DNA of 64,000 nucleotides, from assembly GCA_018136815.1 (NCBI GenBank), contig CM030945.1, positions 1,990,091 to 2,054,090 on the forward strand, given 5' to 3'. Each line of letters starts with the position of its first letter. The first letter of the stretch is position 1. A program made the position numbers and the translations under genes. Shown piece after piece: positions 1-9,807 of this stretch. The notes below the pieces were generated by a model, which was not told where the DNA came from, ran no database searches, and saw nothing but the letters and a program-made list of their open reading frames with translations. This stretch comes from Isochrysis galbana (lineage: Eukaryota > Haptophyta > Isochrysidales > Isochrysidaceae).

Positions 1-341
1 AAAACGAGGTAGGCGGACTGCCAGTCGCACATTGCGCTGCTTACATATCCATGCTGCGAGGAATTTAGAGCACACGTGATGCCACAGCAGAACATGAAGA
101 CAAAGTCCGGGACCATGAGGCCCACAATGTACAGGTTGAACGGCGTTCGGCGAGCCTTGGGCGACGAGAGGATGGCAATCATCAGGAAGCCGGTGCATGA
201 GGCAGCAACGAAGCTCACACCGCTCAGAAACCTCCACATCAGCTGCAGCTCGCTATCGCTAGGCGCGAGGCGAAAGACGTCGTATCTGGAGAGGTTCGTC
301 GACGGATAACCCCGCTCGGGGAGCAGCGTCTGCTCCAGCAT
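1..341 (-). CDS. Seven-transmembrane receptor-like protein, N-terminal part
   Basis: Reading the minus strand from an ATG at 341 gives 113 codons with no stop; the rest lies beyond the window edge. The N-terminus is hydrophilic, with a possible N-glycosylation site (NLS) near residue 16. Two hydrophobic helices follow: about residues 40-60 (LSGVSFVAASCTGFLMIAIL) and 68-90 (PFNLYIVGLMVPDFVFMFCC). Next comes a loop with a Cys-Asp-Trp (CDW), which resembles the conserved Cys at the start of helix 3 in rhodopsin-like GPCRs. The basic loop between the helices (SSPKARRTPFN) fits an inner side. Family knowledge: many protists have divergent GPCRs. A GTAAGC inside the reading frame near 42 could be a splice donor. 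A different multi-pass membrane family is possible because only two helices are visible. Confidence 0.5.
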   Translation of the reverse strand, partial: MLEQTLLPERGYPSTNLSRYDVFRLAPSDSELQLMWRFLSGVSFVAASCTGFLMIAILSSPKARRTPFNLYIVGLMVPDFVFMFCCGITCALNSSQHGYVSSAMCDWQSAYLV

Positions 342-1250
342 GCCCCCCCCCAGCCCGACTCCTTCTCCTCTGGGCCCCGTGGGACACAAGGGTCCCGCGC
401 CCGACACCTTTCACATCGATGAAAGTATGGAGTGCTTCCTAGGAAGAATGGGCCCTTGGCGCGACGGCACGGCAGTCGCGAGAAAGCGTTCGGGACAAAG
501 CAGGTGCTCGGTGGCAGTTACTCCGCGGTACTACCAACGAGAATAAAAGAACTTCGAGTCATGAATGTGTGAATGTGCACCCGACCACCGATGAAACGGC
601 CCACGGTTGGGCCTTCCCGCTCGAGGCGTCGCTGGAAGGTTCTCGCCGCAAGACGGCGGAACTCGGAATCTAAGAGTGGAACCCCAGTGTCGCGCGTCCA
701 AGGAAAGCCGTGCCACTTTTTGACCATTCCGCAAACAAAACACAAGACAATGGACGTGTGGTCTCTTCCGCGGTCTCTTCCGCGCTGCTGGCCGCCGCCA
801 CACGTGAGAGAGCGAGGCGAAAGAGGTAGACAGTAGAGAGCGCGCGCGAAGAGTTAGGAGGTGGGAACAGTAAAAATCGGGTTCTCAGGATAGCTTTCTT
901 CTGGCAAAAAAATCATGGATGGCCTCCACATCCATATTCTAACTAGAGCTAGAGGACCCTCCAAGTCTCAGCTTCCAATTCTTTCGCGCGCGCGCGCGCC
1001 GACGTGAGAAAATTCCCACCCACGTTACCACTTTATCTCCTTACTGCCGGAGCACCTAAACAGGTGCTTCCGCTCGGTTTTTTTAGTTGTTCTCTTGGCA
1101 GCTTCATCCGCTGGCGATGAGCCGCCGGTATGGCGCAAGGGGCTTGCCTGGACACACTGCTATGGCTCAACTACCTAAATATAGGAAGATCTAGGCAGGT
1201 TTTGTGATGAAAATGGGTTAAAAAGTGAGGCATCTATTTCTATTTGGGTG
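342..1250. other. Intergenic, no gene seen
   Basis: This is probably the upstream region of the minus-strand receptor gene. It has a GCGCGCGC run near 990 and short AT-rich patches, but no coding-like frame on either strand. I see no RNA gene. Confidence 0.5.
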
Positions 1251-1257
1251 GCTTTGC

Positions 1258-1345
1258 ACTAATCTTATGATTGGTCGCCATGGACCATGGAGGGGGGCCT
1301 CGCGCCCCCCCCACTCTCTCGACTCCCCTCATGGGGGGCGAGAAG
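1258..1345 (+). repeat. Hairpin-led GC-rich repeat, copy 1
   Basis: The copy starts with a hairpin (arms ACTAATC and GATTGGT, loop TTAT), then CGCCATGG. A second, G/C-rich hairpin (GGGGGGCCTCGCGCCCCCC) and the phrase ACTCTCTCGACTCCCCTC follow. The same order and almost the same sequence occur at 8451-8540. It leads directly into the tandem repeats at 1351. Confidence 0.7.
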
Positions 1346-1350
1346 CGGCG

Positions 1351-1920
1351 GCGGGCGCGATTGGCGTGGCTGTGAGTGCGGCACGCCGCGATATGGTGCG
1401 TGATGCGGCATCTACTCGGTCGTCGGTCGTGAGCGTGAGCGGGCACAAGAACGGCCTCGTGGCGCCGCCGGTCGCGGGTCGAAGTTGGGCGCTCACGGTG
1501 CGTCTTGGGGGCGTGACGTCGTCATCATCGGCGCCCGCAAAGGGCTGATTTCGACGCGGTGCGCGGGGGCGGCGGGCGCGATGGGCGTGGCTGTGAGGGC
1601 GGCATGCCGCGATATGGTGCGCGATGCGGCATCTACTCGGTGAGCGGGCACAAGAACGGCCTCGTGGCGCCGCCGGTCGCGGGTCGAAGTTGGGCGCTCA
1701 CGGTGCGTCTTGGGGGCGTGACGTCGTCATCACCGGCGCCCGCAAAGGGCTGATTTCGACGCGGTGCGCGGGGGCGGCGGGCGCGATTGGCGTGGCTGTG
1801 AGGGCGGCATGCCGCGATATGGTGCGCGATGCGGCATTTACTCGGTGAGCGGGCACAAGAACGGCCTCGTGGCGCCGCCGGTCGCGGGTCGAAGTTGGGC
1901 GCTCACGGTGCGTCTTGCGT
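1351..1920 (+). repeat. Three tandem copies of a 205-221 bp unit
   Basis: Copies start at 1351, 1572 and 1777, each with GCGGGCGCGA followed by a GGCGTGGCTGTGAG-type block. The first unit is longer because of about 16 extra bases around 1420 (a TCGTCGGTCGTGAGCG stretch). The copies share long open frames because they are near-identical; these are not convincing genes. The array ends just before the inverted-repeat element. Confidence 0.85.
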
Positions 1921-1931
1921 CTTGGGGGGCC

Positions 1932-2962
1932 TGAGGTGTCGTTCCGTCAATAGTGGGACATCAGTCGAATTGAGCGATCAAATGTCCACAGTTGTATTGT
2001 AGTTGTTTAACATTAGATCTTGTTAAAATTATAAGAGAGAGAGGCCGTCAAAGCTTCTTCGCTAATCACATCGGTGCACGCCGTGCATGGGCACGGCGCG
2101 ATGTGCATCGGTCCCCCCGCGGATACGCCGTGCGCGCGCATGTCAACCCGTTCCGTGTGTGTAGCCCCTGCGGCCCACAACTACGTAAACTGGCCATATA
2201 AGAGATGTTTCGTTACACAGCGCCTGTGATGACTTGCAATCACATGTGCACGCCGTGCGTGGGCACGGCGCGATGTGCACCGGCGCACCCCCCGCGGGGG
2301 CGCCGTGCGTGCGCATAGCAACTTCCAGGAAGGTGCACGCCGTGCGTTCACTCTTTTCGCGGGGGAACTCTGGGCGCGGAGGACGGGCGGAACAAAGTGT
2401 GATTGCCACTCATCATGCAGCATAACAACTTTTTCTGCACGCCGTTCCTTCTTGGCGAAAAGTGCGGAAGGACCTGCCCTTCCTCCTGCCCCCTTCCTCC
2501 TGCCCCCTTCCTCCTGCCCCCTTCCTCCTGCCCCCTTCCTCCTGCCCCCTTCCTCCTGCCCTTCCTCCTGCCCTTCCTCCTGACCTGCCCTTCCTGCTCT
2601 TCCTCCTGCCCTGCCCTTCCTGCCCTTCCTCCTGCCCTTCCTCGTGCCCCTTCCTCACCTATTGCTCGTCCATCGAAATGCTCATGCACACACCGGTCAC
2701 CACGAGCGCTGCATCGCCAGGCGCTCACTCCAACCAGTTTCAACTCGAAGAGCGCTCCCAGACTTCCACCAAGCGCAAATGCACCCAGGAGGCCAGGTCG
2801 TCGGAATCCATGGGGGCACCACAGGGCACAGGGGCACCGCGACGGGTAGCGTCTCTCTCTTATAATTTTAACAAGATCTAATGTTAAACAACTACAATAC
2901 AACTGTGGACATCTGATCGCTCAATTCTACTGATGTCCCACTATTGACGGAACGACACCTCA
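1932..2962. mobile_element. 1,031-bp element with 111-bp terminal inverted repeats
   Basis: Positions 1932-2042 and 2852-2962 are reverse complements over 111 bases, and I count two mismatches. Both ends begin TGAGGTGTCGTTCCGTCAAT. The interior has no transposase-like frame. It holds a CACGCCGTGCG-type module (about 2066-2400) that recurs inverted at 5690-6100, and a (CTTCCTCCTGCCCC)n tract. I see no clear target-site duplication beside the ends. Non-autonomous DNA transposon (MITE-like) is the best reading. The end motif GACGGAACG also occurs, diverged, at about 6165, 34730 and 41020. Confidence 0.8.
2476..2660 (+). repeat. Short tandem repeat (CTTCCTCCTGCCCC)n
   Basis: Pyrimidine-rich tandem repeats lie inside the inverted-repeat element. 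They produce long low-complexity open frames (Pro/Leu/Ser or Gly/Lys/Arg/Glu) that should not be called genes. Confidence 0.85.
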
Positions 2963-3000
2963 CGAAATAAATTCGTTACACGTCTTTAGAGGCGAGCACC

Positions 3001-3494
3001 ATGCCGATCTACCGTATCAGGAGCAAAAATGTATACGATGTTATTGGGCTTAAAAAGGCGATACAAATATTTCTTCTTGTGTCTTTGGTTATCATCTTCT
3101 TATCATTCGCCTTGACCGTGGCATTCTCGCAGCATTCAGACTTGGACTTCGCCATAAAGACTGGAATCGGGCTGTCAGTGGACGGTGCGATCGATCAGTG
3201 AGACGAGCGGGGCGCCCCGACGCCGTCGTTTCCGGCAGGCTTCCAGAGAGAGGCCCGCCGCACCCGCGCGGTCAGTTGACGACAAAGGGTTCGGGAGCCT
3301 TTCTCCAAGCTGTGGTCTATTTCCGTGACACACTCCTTGGTACCCAGCGAGCAGCATTTGCATGCACGCTAGTTCATATTATTGTCATCAAGGGTGAAAA
3401 AAAAACCTGTCGCACACACCCTAAGCCCGCTGCCGCGTATACAATAGAAGACCAACTAACGTCTGAGAACGCTCAAGTGGACGCAAAACACTAG
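3001..3494 (+). CDS. Small membrane protein, probably two exons
   Basis: The ATG at 3001 opens a frame with a basic N-terminus and one strong membrane helix (IQIFLLVSLVIIFLSFALTV, about residues 22-41). The frame stops at 3201, but a GTGCG donor follows position 3184. A pyrimidine-rich stretch ending in AG at 3309 returns to a coding-like frame (AVVYFRDTLLGTQRAAFACT) that ends at 3494. Splicing 3001-3184 to 3310-3494 keeps phase and gives 122 residues with a second, weaker hydrophobic segment. The start lies only 38 bases past the inverted-repeat element, so the element sits in its promoter or has removed upstream exons. I do not recognise the family. Confidence 0.35.
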
Positions 3495-3606
3495 TTCACT
3501 CCCCCATTCTGCTTCCATTCCACTGCCGGAGATTATAATAAAACGATATTCACACCCTCATGTGAACCACTTCACACCCTGCGCAAACACCCTCTTCATG
3601 CCCTTT

Positions 3607-5514
3607 TCAAGCCTTGCACACACGAGTGCGCGGCTTGCCGTACGTCTTTTTGCAATCGCGGCAGAGGCCGTTCCACTGGCTTAGCTGATCTTTCGCGTGC
3701 ACCTTCATGGTCTCGTTGTCGCGGAGGGCATAAAGCACATACGGAGCCTTGGGGGCAGTGCGGTAAGGGCGACCAAGGGCCTTCGCCACGGAGCTGACGA
3801 ACTGTTGGCAGCTCGACTCGACGTAAGGGAACTCCGCGCTCGAGCACCTGTACACCTTGACCGGCATCGTGCCTTCCGAGTACTTGTCCATGTCGTAGCC
3901 GCGGAGGACGATCCCCCACTTCTTCTCCTCCTTCTTGCCCTTCAGCACAAACTTGCGAAAGTTGAGCTCGCGCATCTCTTCCGAGCCGAGGCGCACGCCC
4001 GTGCCATCCGAGTCCACCTTCTTCTCGAAGAGCACAAAGTTGACGTACATGCGGCCGTTCTTGTCGTGCTTCGTCAGCTCGTGCTTGGCCAAAAAGCAGA
4101 AGCGGCACTCACGCTTCGTCACAGGGACGTGGCCGGTCGGGCGCGCCTCCTCCTCCTCCGCTTCCTCCTCCGCCTCTTCCGGCTCTTCCGCCTCTTCCTC
4201 CGCCTCTTCCTCCGCTTCTGGCTGAGGCGGAACTTCGGCTTCCTCGGCGACAGGGCGCGGCGAGACCTCCGCTTGGGCTGAGGCGGCACGCTTGGTCTTC
4301 TTGGACGGGACGCTTGGCGACCTCGCGCGCGGACGCTTCTTCTTCATCTGCGACTCGAGCCGCTTGATGGTCGCCTTGAGCTCCTTCAGGGTGCGGAGAA
4401 TGTCCTCCTCCGACTCCTCCTCGGACTCCTCCGCCGCCGACTCACTATTCGTCGAACAAGGCGTGGCCGCCACATCTACCGCTTCGTCGGTCAGGTCAAT
4501 GTGCATGGAGTCATTGGAAACACCAGCCGCGACATCGCTCAAGTCCACCGCTGAGGAGCCACTGTTCACGACGGCCTCCTCCTCAACTGGCTCCTCCGGC
4601 TCCTTCGCCCCATCGGGCTCCTTGGCCATCTCCCAAAAGTCAAACATGTCGTCGTCGTCCTTCTCGTCAACGATGGGCTCCAACATAGCGTCCGCTTGAG
4701 CGTCGGACGCATGGTCCTCCATCACACGCGAGGCATCCGTGGAGGTCTCGATCGCGGCCTCCGCGGAGGTCGGCTCGGCTGCGGTCTCCGCGGACTCCTC
4801 GAGCTGAGTCAGTTCCTCCAGCTGCGTGGCCACCTCCAACCCCTCCTGAGCGGCTGCGTCGGACGTCTCCTCTTCCTTCTCCTTCGTCTTCTCCTCACCC
4901 TCCTTTTCGTTCGCCTTGGCAGGAGCGGGCGCCTCGGCGGTCTCGGCCTCCTCGGCGGTCTCGCCCTTCTCCTCCTCCTCGAGCTCCTCTTCCAGCTGCG
5001 TGGCCTCTTCGAACCGAGTGAAGACTTCTCCGACTGGTGCGTCGGACGCAGCCGTCTTCTCATTCTCCGCCTTCTCCGCCTTCTCGTCCTCTTCCTCGGC
5101 TTCCTTCTCATCGGCGAGAGCGAGCGCGTGGGCGGTCTCGACCTCCTCCATCGACTCGGCTGGCTCCTCGACATCCGCAACCCGCGCGATGGGAACAAGA
5201 AGACCTGGAGCGTCCGACGCACAGTCCTCGTTCTCCTCTTCTCCTCCCACAGGCCCGGAGTCCTCGTCGGTGGTGGTGGTGGTGGCCTCATCGGTCGGGG
5301 AAAGGGCCTCCTCCTCGGCATCAGGAACGCGAACAGGATCCGCCTCCTCCGCCGCGCCCTTGGAGCAGGAAGAGGAACGAGTCGTGCGAGCAGCGCTTGC
5401 GCTCGGCGTCCAGTCGACAGGTGGCGGTGTCGAGCGAGTCGAACGAAACCAGCGAGCAGGAGCACGAGACGAGAGGACGGAGGACCGTACCGATGCGCGC
5501 CGAGTCGCCACCAT
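3607..5514 (-). CDS. Acidic protein with nuclear signal and Cys-rich C-terminal domain
   Basis: One exon of 635 residues; the ATG at 5514 has a good context. Residues about 1-60 are rich in Arg and Ser with almost no acids. Residues about 60-370 are extremely acidic (Glu runs, EEEAEEPEEAEEEAEEE-like blocks). A short amphipathic helix (EDILRTLKELKATIKRLESQ) then leads into a basic KKKRPRARSPSVPSKKTKR cluster, a plausible nuclear localisation signal. A second acidic block precedes the last 190 residues, which are globular and carry CxxC pairs at both ends (CRFC...CRDC), plausible zinc ligands. I do not recognise the C-terminal fold. A chromatin or nucleolar role is only an inference from the charge pattern. 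The GC-rich low-complexity code gives many shadow frames on the other strand. Confidence 0.6.
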   Translation of the reverse strand: MVATRRASVRSSVLSSRAPARWFRSTRSTPPPVDWTPSASAARTTRSSSCSKGAAEEADPVRVPDAEEEALSPTDEATTTTTDEDSGPVGGEEENEDCASDAPGLLVPIARVADVEEPAESMEEVETAHALALADEKEAEEEDEKAEKAENEKTAASDAPVGEVFTRFEEATQLEEELEEEEKGETAEEAETAEAPAPAKANEKEGEEKTKEKEEETSDAAAQEGLEVATQLEELTQLEESAETAAEPTSAEAAIETSTDASRVMEDHASDAQADAMLEPIVDEKDDDDMFDFWEMAKEPDGAKEPEEPVEEEAVVNSGSSAVDLSDVAAGVSNDSMHIDLTDEAVDVAATPCSTNSESAAEESEEESEEDILRTLKELKATIKRLESQMKKKRPRARSPSVPSKKTKRAASAQAEVSPRPVAEEAEVPPQPEAEEEAEEEAEEPEEAEEEAEEEEARPTGHVPVTKRECRFCFLAKHELTKHDKNGRMYVNFVLFEKKVDSDGTGVRLGSEEMRELNFRKFVLKGKKEEKKWGIVLRGYDMDKYSEGTMPVKVYRCSSAEFPYVESSCQQFVSSVAKALGRPYRTAPKAPYVLYALRDNETMKVHAKDQLSQWNGLCRDCKKTYGKPRTRVCKA

Positions 5515-5689
5515 CGTGAGGAAGACGAGGGCGAGGAGAGAGCTGGAGGGTGAGCGAGGAGGGAGGAGGGAGGCAGGCAGTAGGAGCCGTCTCTCTCTGG
5601 TAGGTCGATGAGAGGGGGAGGAGGGGACCCGGGGGAGGGGGCCCCGGGGGAGCGGAGAGACCCCAAGACCTCGATTGTTTACGTTAGTG

Positions 5690-6190
5690 TTTTCGCAATA
5701 TACGGTAATATTTTCCCCGGTCCCAGGGGTGCCCCCGCGGTTCCCGACCGCCTCTGCGTCCAGAGTCCCCCCGCGGAAAGAGTGAACGCACGGCGTGCAC
5801 CTTCCTGGAAGTTGCTATGCGCACGCACGGCGCCCCGCGGGGGGGAAGCTGATGTGCATGCGCACGGCGTGCACAATGATTGCAAGCAATCACACGTGCT
5901 GCGCAAACGAAACGTCTCGTATATGGCTACTTTACGTTAATGTGGGCCTTAGGGAAAAAAGTTTCTATGCGCACGCACGGCGCCCTCGCGAGGGGGAAGT
6001 CGATGCGCATACGCACGGCGTGCTCAATGATTGCAAGTAATCACATGTGCTGCGTAAACGAAACATCTCGTATACGGCGACTTTATGTTAAAAAAAGTTT
6101 CTATGCACAGCTTTGTTTTGTACCACTATTGTTCATAACTAAAAAGAAAACAGATTGTGGTCCTCTTTTGACGGAACGCGACTTTGGCGT
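5690..6190 (-). repeat. Dispersed GCGCACGCACGGCG module, two tandem copies
   Basis: Two related blocks (about 5815-5940 and 5965-6095) each hold a TATGCGCACGCACGGCGCCC phrase, a GCAA..AATCACA.GTGCTGCG phrase and a CGTATA.GG.GACTTTA.GTTA end. The same module lies inverted inside the 1932-2962 element. The block ends in GACGGAACGCGACTTTGG, related to that element's terminus. I read it as a decayed relative of the inverted-repeat element, with no gene. Confidence 0.65.
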
Positions 6191-6199
6191 GGGCGTGGG

Positions 6200-6400
6200 C
6201 CGCCAGGGCCAGGCACCAAGCAGTGCCGCGCCTCCCGCCCCGCACCCACTGGAGGCCTGGGTCAGGATTGTGAATGCTTAGCTCATGCCAAAAGGCAGAG
6301 TCTGAGGGTGACCGACGGCCTCCCCGGAGGGGAGTTGGAGCCCAATGGGGAGGGCACGAGACAAGGTGCCTCCCCCATGTGAACTAAGTATAAACTTAGT
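6200..6400 (-). repeat. Hairpin-led repeat, minus orientation
   Basis: Read on the minus strand, a hairpin at 6400-6383 (arms ACTAAG and CTTAGT) is followed by CACATGGGGGAGG. This is the same order of parts as in the other hairpin-led repeats of the window. The body is GC-rich and non-coding. It sits about 120 bases upstream of the CAF1 start, so it may form part of that promoter. Confidence 0.5.
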
Positions 6401-6517
6401 TTGAGGAATACACTAGCTAGAGTTAAACTCAAAGGGATTCTGCCCCCCCCCCCCCCCTCCACCCCCGCCGCGCCGCCGCCGCCGCGCTCCTCTGCTGTGC
6501 CACTCTGCTTTGCGGCG

Positions 6518-7668
6518 ATGGCGTCCGCGAGCAGCGTGATCCGGGAGGTGTGGGACCAGAACCTAGAGGCGGAGATGGCCACTATCCGAGAGGTCATCCT
6601 CGACTACCCATACATCTCGATGGTGCGTCTGCCACATGTGCTCGGCTGATGCTTACCCAGGGGGCCATCCATCACTGGCGGCCCCCGCCATTCTGGCGCA
6701 CTCGCTCCACGTGTGGATCATCTCCATACTCCCGGCAACCCCACCCTACCTCACTTTCTATCAGGATACCGAGTTCCCAGGAGTCGTTGCCAAGCCAATC
6801 TCCAACTTCAAGTCCTCAGGAGACTACCACTACCAGACAATCCGTACCAATGTGGACTTGCTAAAGATAATTCAACTTGGCCTCACTCTCTCCAACGAGA
6901 AGGGGGAGCTTGCACCTAACGTGTGCACGTACCAATTCAACTTCAAATTCTCGTTGGAGACGGACATCTACGCTCAGGACTCGATCGACTTGTTGACACG
7001 ATCCGGAATTGATTTCAAGAGGTGCGCGGAGAGGGTGGGCATCCACGTTACTTGTTTCCCGCGTGACTTCCAACTCCAACGTCATTCCAGGCATGAGGAG
7101 CACGGCATCGACATTCATGAATTCGCTGAGTTGCTCATGTGCTCTGGTGTGGTGCTGTGCGACGACGTTCACTGGGTCACGTTCCATTCGGGATACGATT
7201 TTGGCTACATTTTGAAGCTTTTGACTTGCAAGCCGTTACCTGCCGATGAGGACGAGTTCTTCGCTGAGCTGCTTCTCTATTGCCCACACGTAAGCATGTG
7301 CTCATCAAAGAGTCGCTGCTCACCATACTGCCACGGTTCCTTAGGCCCCCTTGGTCCCATTTAGCACGCCTTCGTTGCATTTTCATTTTCTCGACGGCCC
7401 CATTTTTTATCTTGCCTTGCATGTGTAGGTGCATGATATCAAATTTTTGATGAAGCACTGTGAAAATTTGAAAGGTGGGCTCAATGGGCTAGCAAAGGAC
7501 TTGCAAGTTGAAAGGATCGGTCCCGAACATCAGGCAGGATCGGACTCGCTCCTCACTCAAGCTACATACTTCAAGCTTCGCTCTCTTTTCTTTGAAGATC
7601 TAGTTGATGAGAACAAATTTGACAACATCCTCTTCGGACTTGGTAAGGGCTGCGTCAAACTTGACTAG
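6518..7668 (+). CDS. CAF1: CCR4-NOT deadenylase subunit CAF1/POP2 (CNOT7/8)
   Basis: Four exons: 6518-6622, 6765-7021, 7091-7289 and 7429-7668, giving 266 residues (human CNOT7 has 285). This is the 3'-5' exonuclease that removes mRNA poly(A) tails in the CCR4-NOT complex. The family signature is complete: IREVWDQNLEAEMATIREVI, DTEFPGVVAKPISNFKSSGD, FHSGYDFGYILKLL and ERIGPEHQAGSDSLL. The DEDD catalytic acids are present: Asp36 and Glu38 open exon 2, one Asp is in SGYDFGY and one in GSDSLL. Intron 1 and intron 2 use GTGCG donors, and intron 3 uses GTAAGC. Intron 2 is only 69 nt and has no in-frame stop, so a naive reading keeps it as an insertion. I chose the ATG at 6518; upstream in-frame codons cross a poly-C/GCC tract and have no ATG. 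Confidence 0.95.
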
Positions 7669-7863
7669 CCTGGACTTCGCCAAGAGTTGACGCCCGGCAA
7701 TATATTGGCCCACGAATTCTACCTTGTTCAAAATTAAGGTCACCTTGTTTGCAATTAGAATTAGAGTTGTATTGAGGCCGTCGAAAGTGTGCTAAGGGCT
7801 TGTGTTAAAAAACAATCTAAAGATTGAGGGCTTGTGTGAACATCATTCTTGTTCTTGTCATCC

Positions 7864-8330
7864 AACTAAGGTTATACTTGGTTCGCCCATGGGGGGGCAC
7901 GAGCCCCCCCCCTTCTCTCGCCTGCTATGGGGGAGGAACCACCCACCCTCCTTATGGCTTATGGCTTGCTAGGAGCAGACTGCGCAGCTGACCCACTCTC
8001 TCACTAACAAGCTCGCTTGCCTCGCGCGTCCTGGCCTGTCGTGGCCAGCCCATCGCTCCAAAGCCTCCTCCCCCCCCGTTCGACAGGCAGATAGGGGTGG
8101 CGTGGGGGCCCCTAGAGCTCAGGAGCGTCAGCGAGGGAGAGGGAGAGGAGGGCGAAGGCCAAGGCCTAGACCCAGCCTCGTCTGCCCTCTGAGCTGGCCT
8201 GCCTCCGGGGGTCGCCAGAGGGCAGCTGAAGGCCTGCCGCAGGCGCGCCATCGCGCGTCCCGCGGGAGAGGGGGGAGAGAGCGCGGGAAAGGGGGTGGGC
8301 GCGAAGGAGAGCTCCGCCCACCAAAAAAAA
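7864..8330 (+). repeat. Hairpin-led GC-rich repeat, copy 2
   Basis: The copy begins with a hairpin at 7864-7883 (arms AACTAAG and CTTGGTT), then CGCCCATGG and a GGGGGGGCACGAGCCCCCCC hairpin. A body with CTTGCTAGGAGC, CCACTCTCTCAC and TGGCCAGCCCATCGC phrases follows. The body recurs at 27540-27700 and, inverted, at 43190-43410 and 55140-55300. There is no coding frame I trust. Confidence 0.7.
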
Positions 8331-8450
8331 GATAGGTCTCGCGTTTGCTAGGCGGCCTGCTTTGGTCTGCTTTTAGCTCCCAGATTCGGTGATGTCAGAG
8401 ACCGTGATTCTGTCTACCGCAATTTTTCCTTTACGTATGGCATATTCATC

Positions 8451-8745
8451 ACTAATCTTATGATTGGTCGCCATGGAGGGGGGCCTCGCGCCCCTCCCAC
8501 CCCCCACTCTCTCGACTCCCCTCATGGGGGGCGAGAACGCGAGAACCATCCACCCTCCTGCGCTGCCTCTTGGCATGCAGGGGGGACTCACTGAGACTGC
8601 CTAAACTCTCCCAGAGAGCTGGGCACAGATCGCACGCCCTGGCCCGCGCTGGCCAGCTTGTCGCTCTGACCAACCCCTCCTCCCCCTGGGCCCCCCTGAT
8701 CAGGACCCCCCAGCCAGCTCCAGTCGACCGGCAGGGGCGCGAGAG
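8451..8745 (+). repeat. Hairpin-led GC-rich repeat, copy 3
   Basis: The hairpin at 8451-8468 (ACTAATC / GATTGGT) is followed by CGCCATGGAGGGGGGCCTCG. It nearly matches copy 1 over the first 90 bases. It runs into a C/G-rich body with CTGGCCAGCTTGTCGC and stops where an antisense LINE fragment starts. Confidence 0.65.
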
Positions 8746-8754
8746 CCAGCGATG

Positions 8755-9103
8755 TACTCTCCTCTAAATTTCGCATATGTGTCGTTACTAGGGAAGCATT
8801 GCTCGCACTCCGCCCTTGTGAAAGCTGTGCCGGTTCCGTCCGAGTATGCGTTGTGCACCACGTTGCAATTCAGAGAGCTCCATAGGTTCGCCCATAGCTG
8901 TGGAATGTTGGGGCTATCGCCGCTTGGGTTGTGCCATATAGGTTGCGACAGCGCACCCGCTTCGCTAAGGCTGAGTCTTGTGAAGGGAAGCGTCCGGAAC
9001 GTATCAAGCGCTTTTTTCCAGAAGGCTGGTAGGCGGCTTTTTCCATATATGCCGTCTGTTAATCTGTGGGTGGGGATAGTCGAGACTACCGCTGTTCGGC
9101 AGT
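8755..9103 (-). mobile_element. LINE ORF2 fragment (C-terminal part)
   Basis: The minus-strand translation contains RLPAFWKKALDTFRTLPFTR, LSQPIWHNP, a LWSSLNCNVVHNAYSD block and SNDTYAKFRGEYI. These align in order with ORF2 of the LINE at 58752-62920 (LPAFWKQAI, LSQPIWSNP, LWNKLECITVHNVFKD, NNDTYIQYKGEHI). It is truncated at both ends and diverged. Confidence 0.8.
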
Positions 9104-9349
9104 AAGGAGTTAAGAGTTAAGAGTTAAGAGACTCGTACGTAGCTCTACTTGTTGTGTCTCTCCCGGCTCTTGCTCTTGCTCTTGCGGCGGGACGGGTCAG
9201 AAACGAAGGTACGGCCGTCCTCACATTCTGAGTTCCCCTTCTCCCTCCTTGCCGACGCGGCGCTGACGACGCGGACCCCTCGCCCTCGCTCACGCGGAAC
9301 CGACGACGCGCGGCAAGGGCTGACGGTTCCCCCACGCGGATGACGATTC

Positions 9350-9590
9350 CACTCCGCGCGTGCAGAGCTCCCCCTCCGCACGTGCAGAGTTCCCCCCCGC
9401 GTCCGCGCGCCAAGACAGCCGTTCCCCTCTGCGCGCCGAAATCTCCGTGTGCTTTCCCCTCCGCGCACACAAACCGCCATATTCTCCCCCCTCCGCGTGC
9501 AGAAACCGCCGTGTTTCTTCCTCCGCCCGCAGAGCCCGCCGTGTTCTTTAACCTCCGCGCGCAGAGGCGAGAGGAGCGATGTCCCATAGC
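9350..9590 (-). repeat. Degenerate ~34-bp tandem repeats
   Basis: About seven diverged units built around CTCCGCGCGTGCAGA and CCGCCGTGTTC. Open frames here are repeat products. The region lies just downstream of the kinase gene's stop codon. Confidence 0.6.
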
Positions 9591-9807
9591 GCTCTGCGGT
9601 GGGTGTCCCATAGCGTGCCGAACCCGAATCTTAAGACTTTTTTTGAACGCACAACTACCAACCCATTAGCAGATGAACGGACGCTAGCACGACAAAAGTA
9701 GAAGGCGTCAAAATAGACGGGCGTCGTGGGATGGTTGTGAGATATCCTTGTAACTCATGTTCATGCAGTCGACGAAAAATGTGTTAGACATCACGATCGC
9801 CTGATCG

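Noticed and set aside
4696-5666. Leu- and Ser-rich plus-strand frames and Arg-rich alternative minus frames over the acidic gene
   Set aside because: Mirror images of the GAG/GAA-rich coding strand of the 3607-5514 gene.
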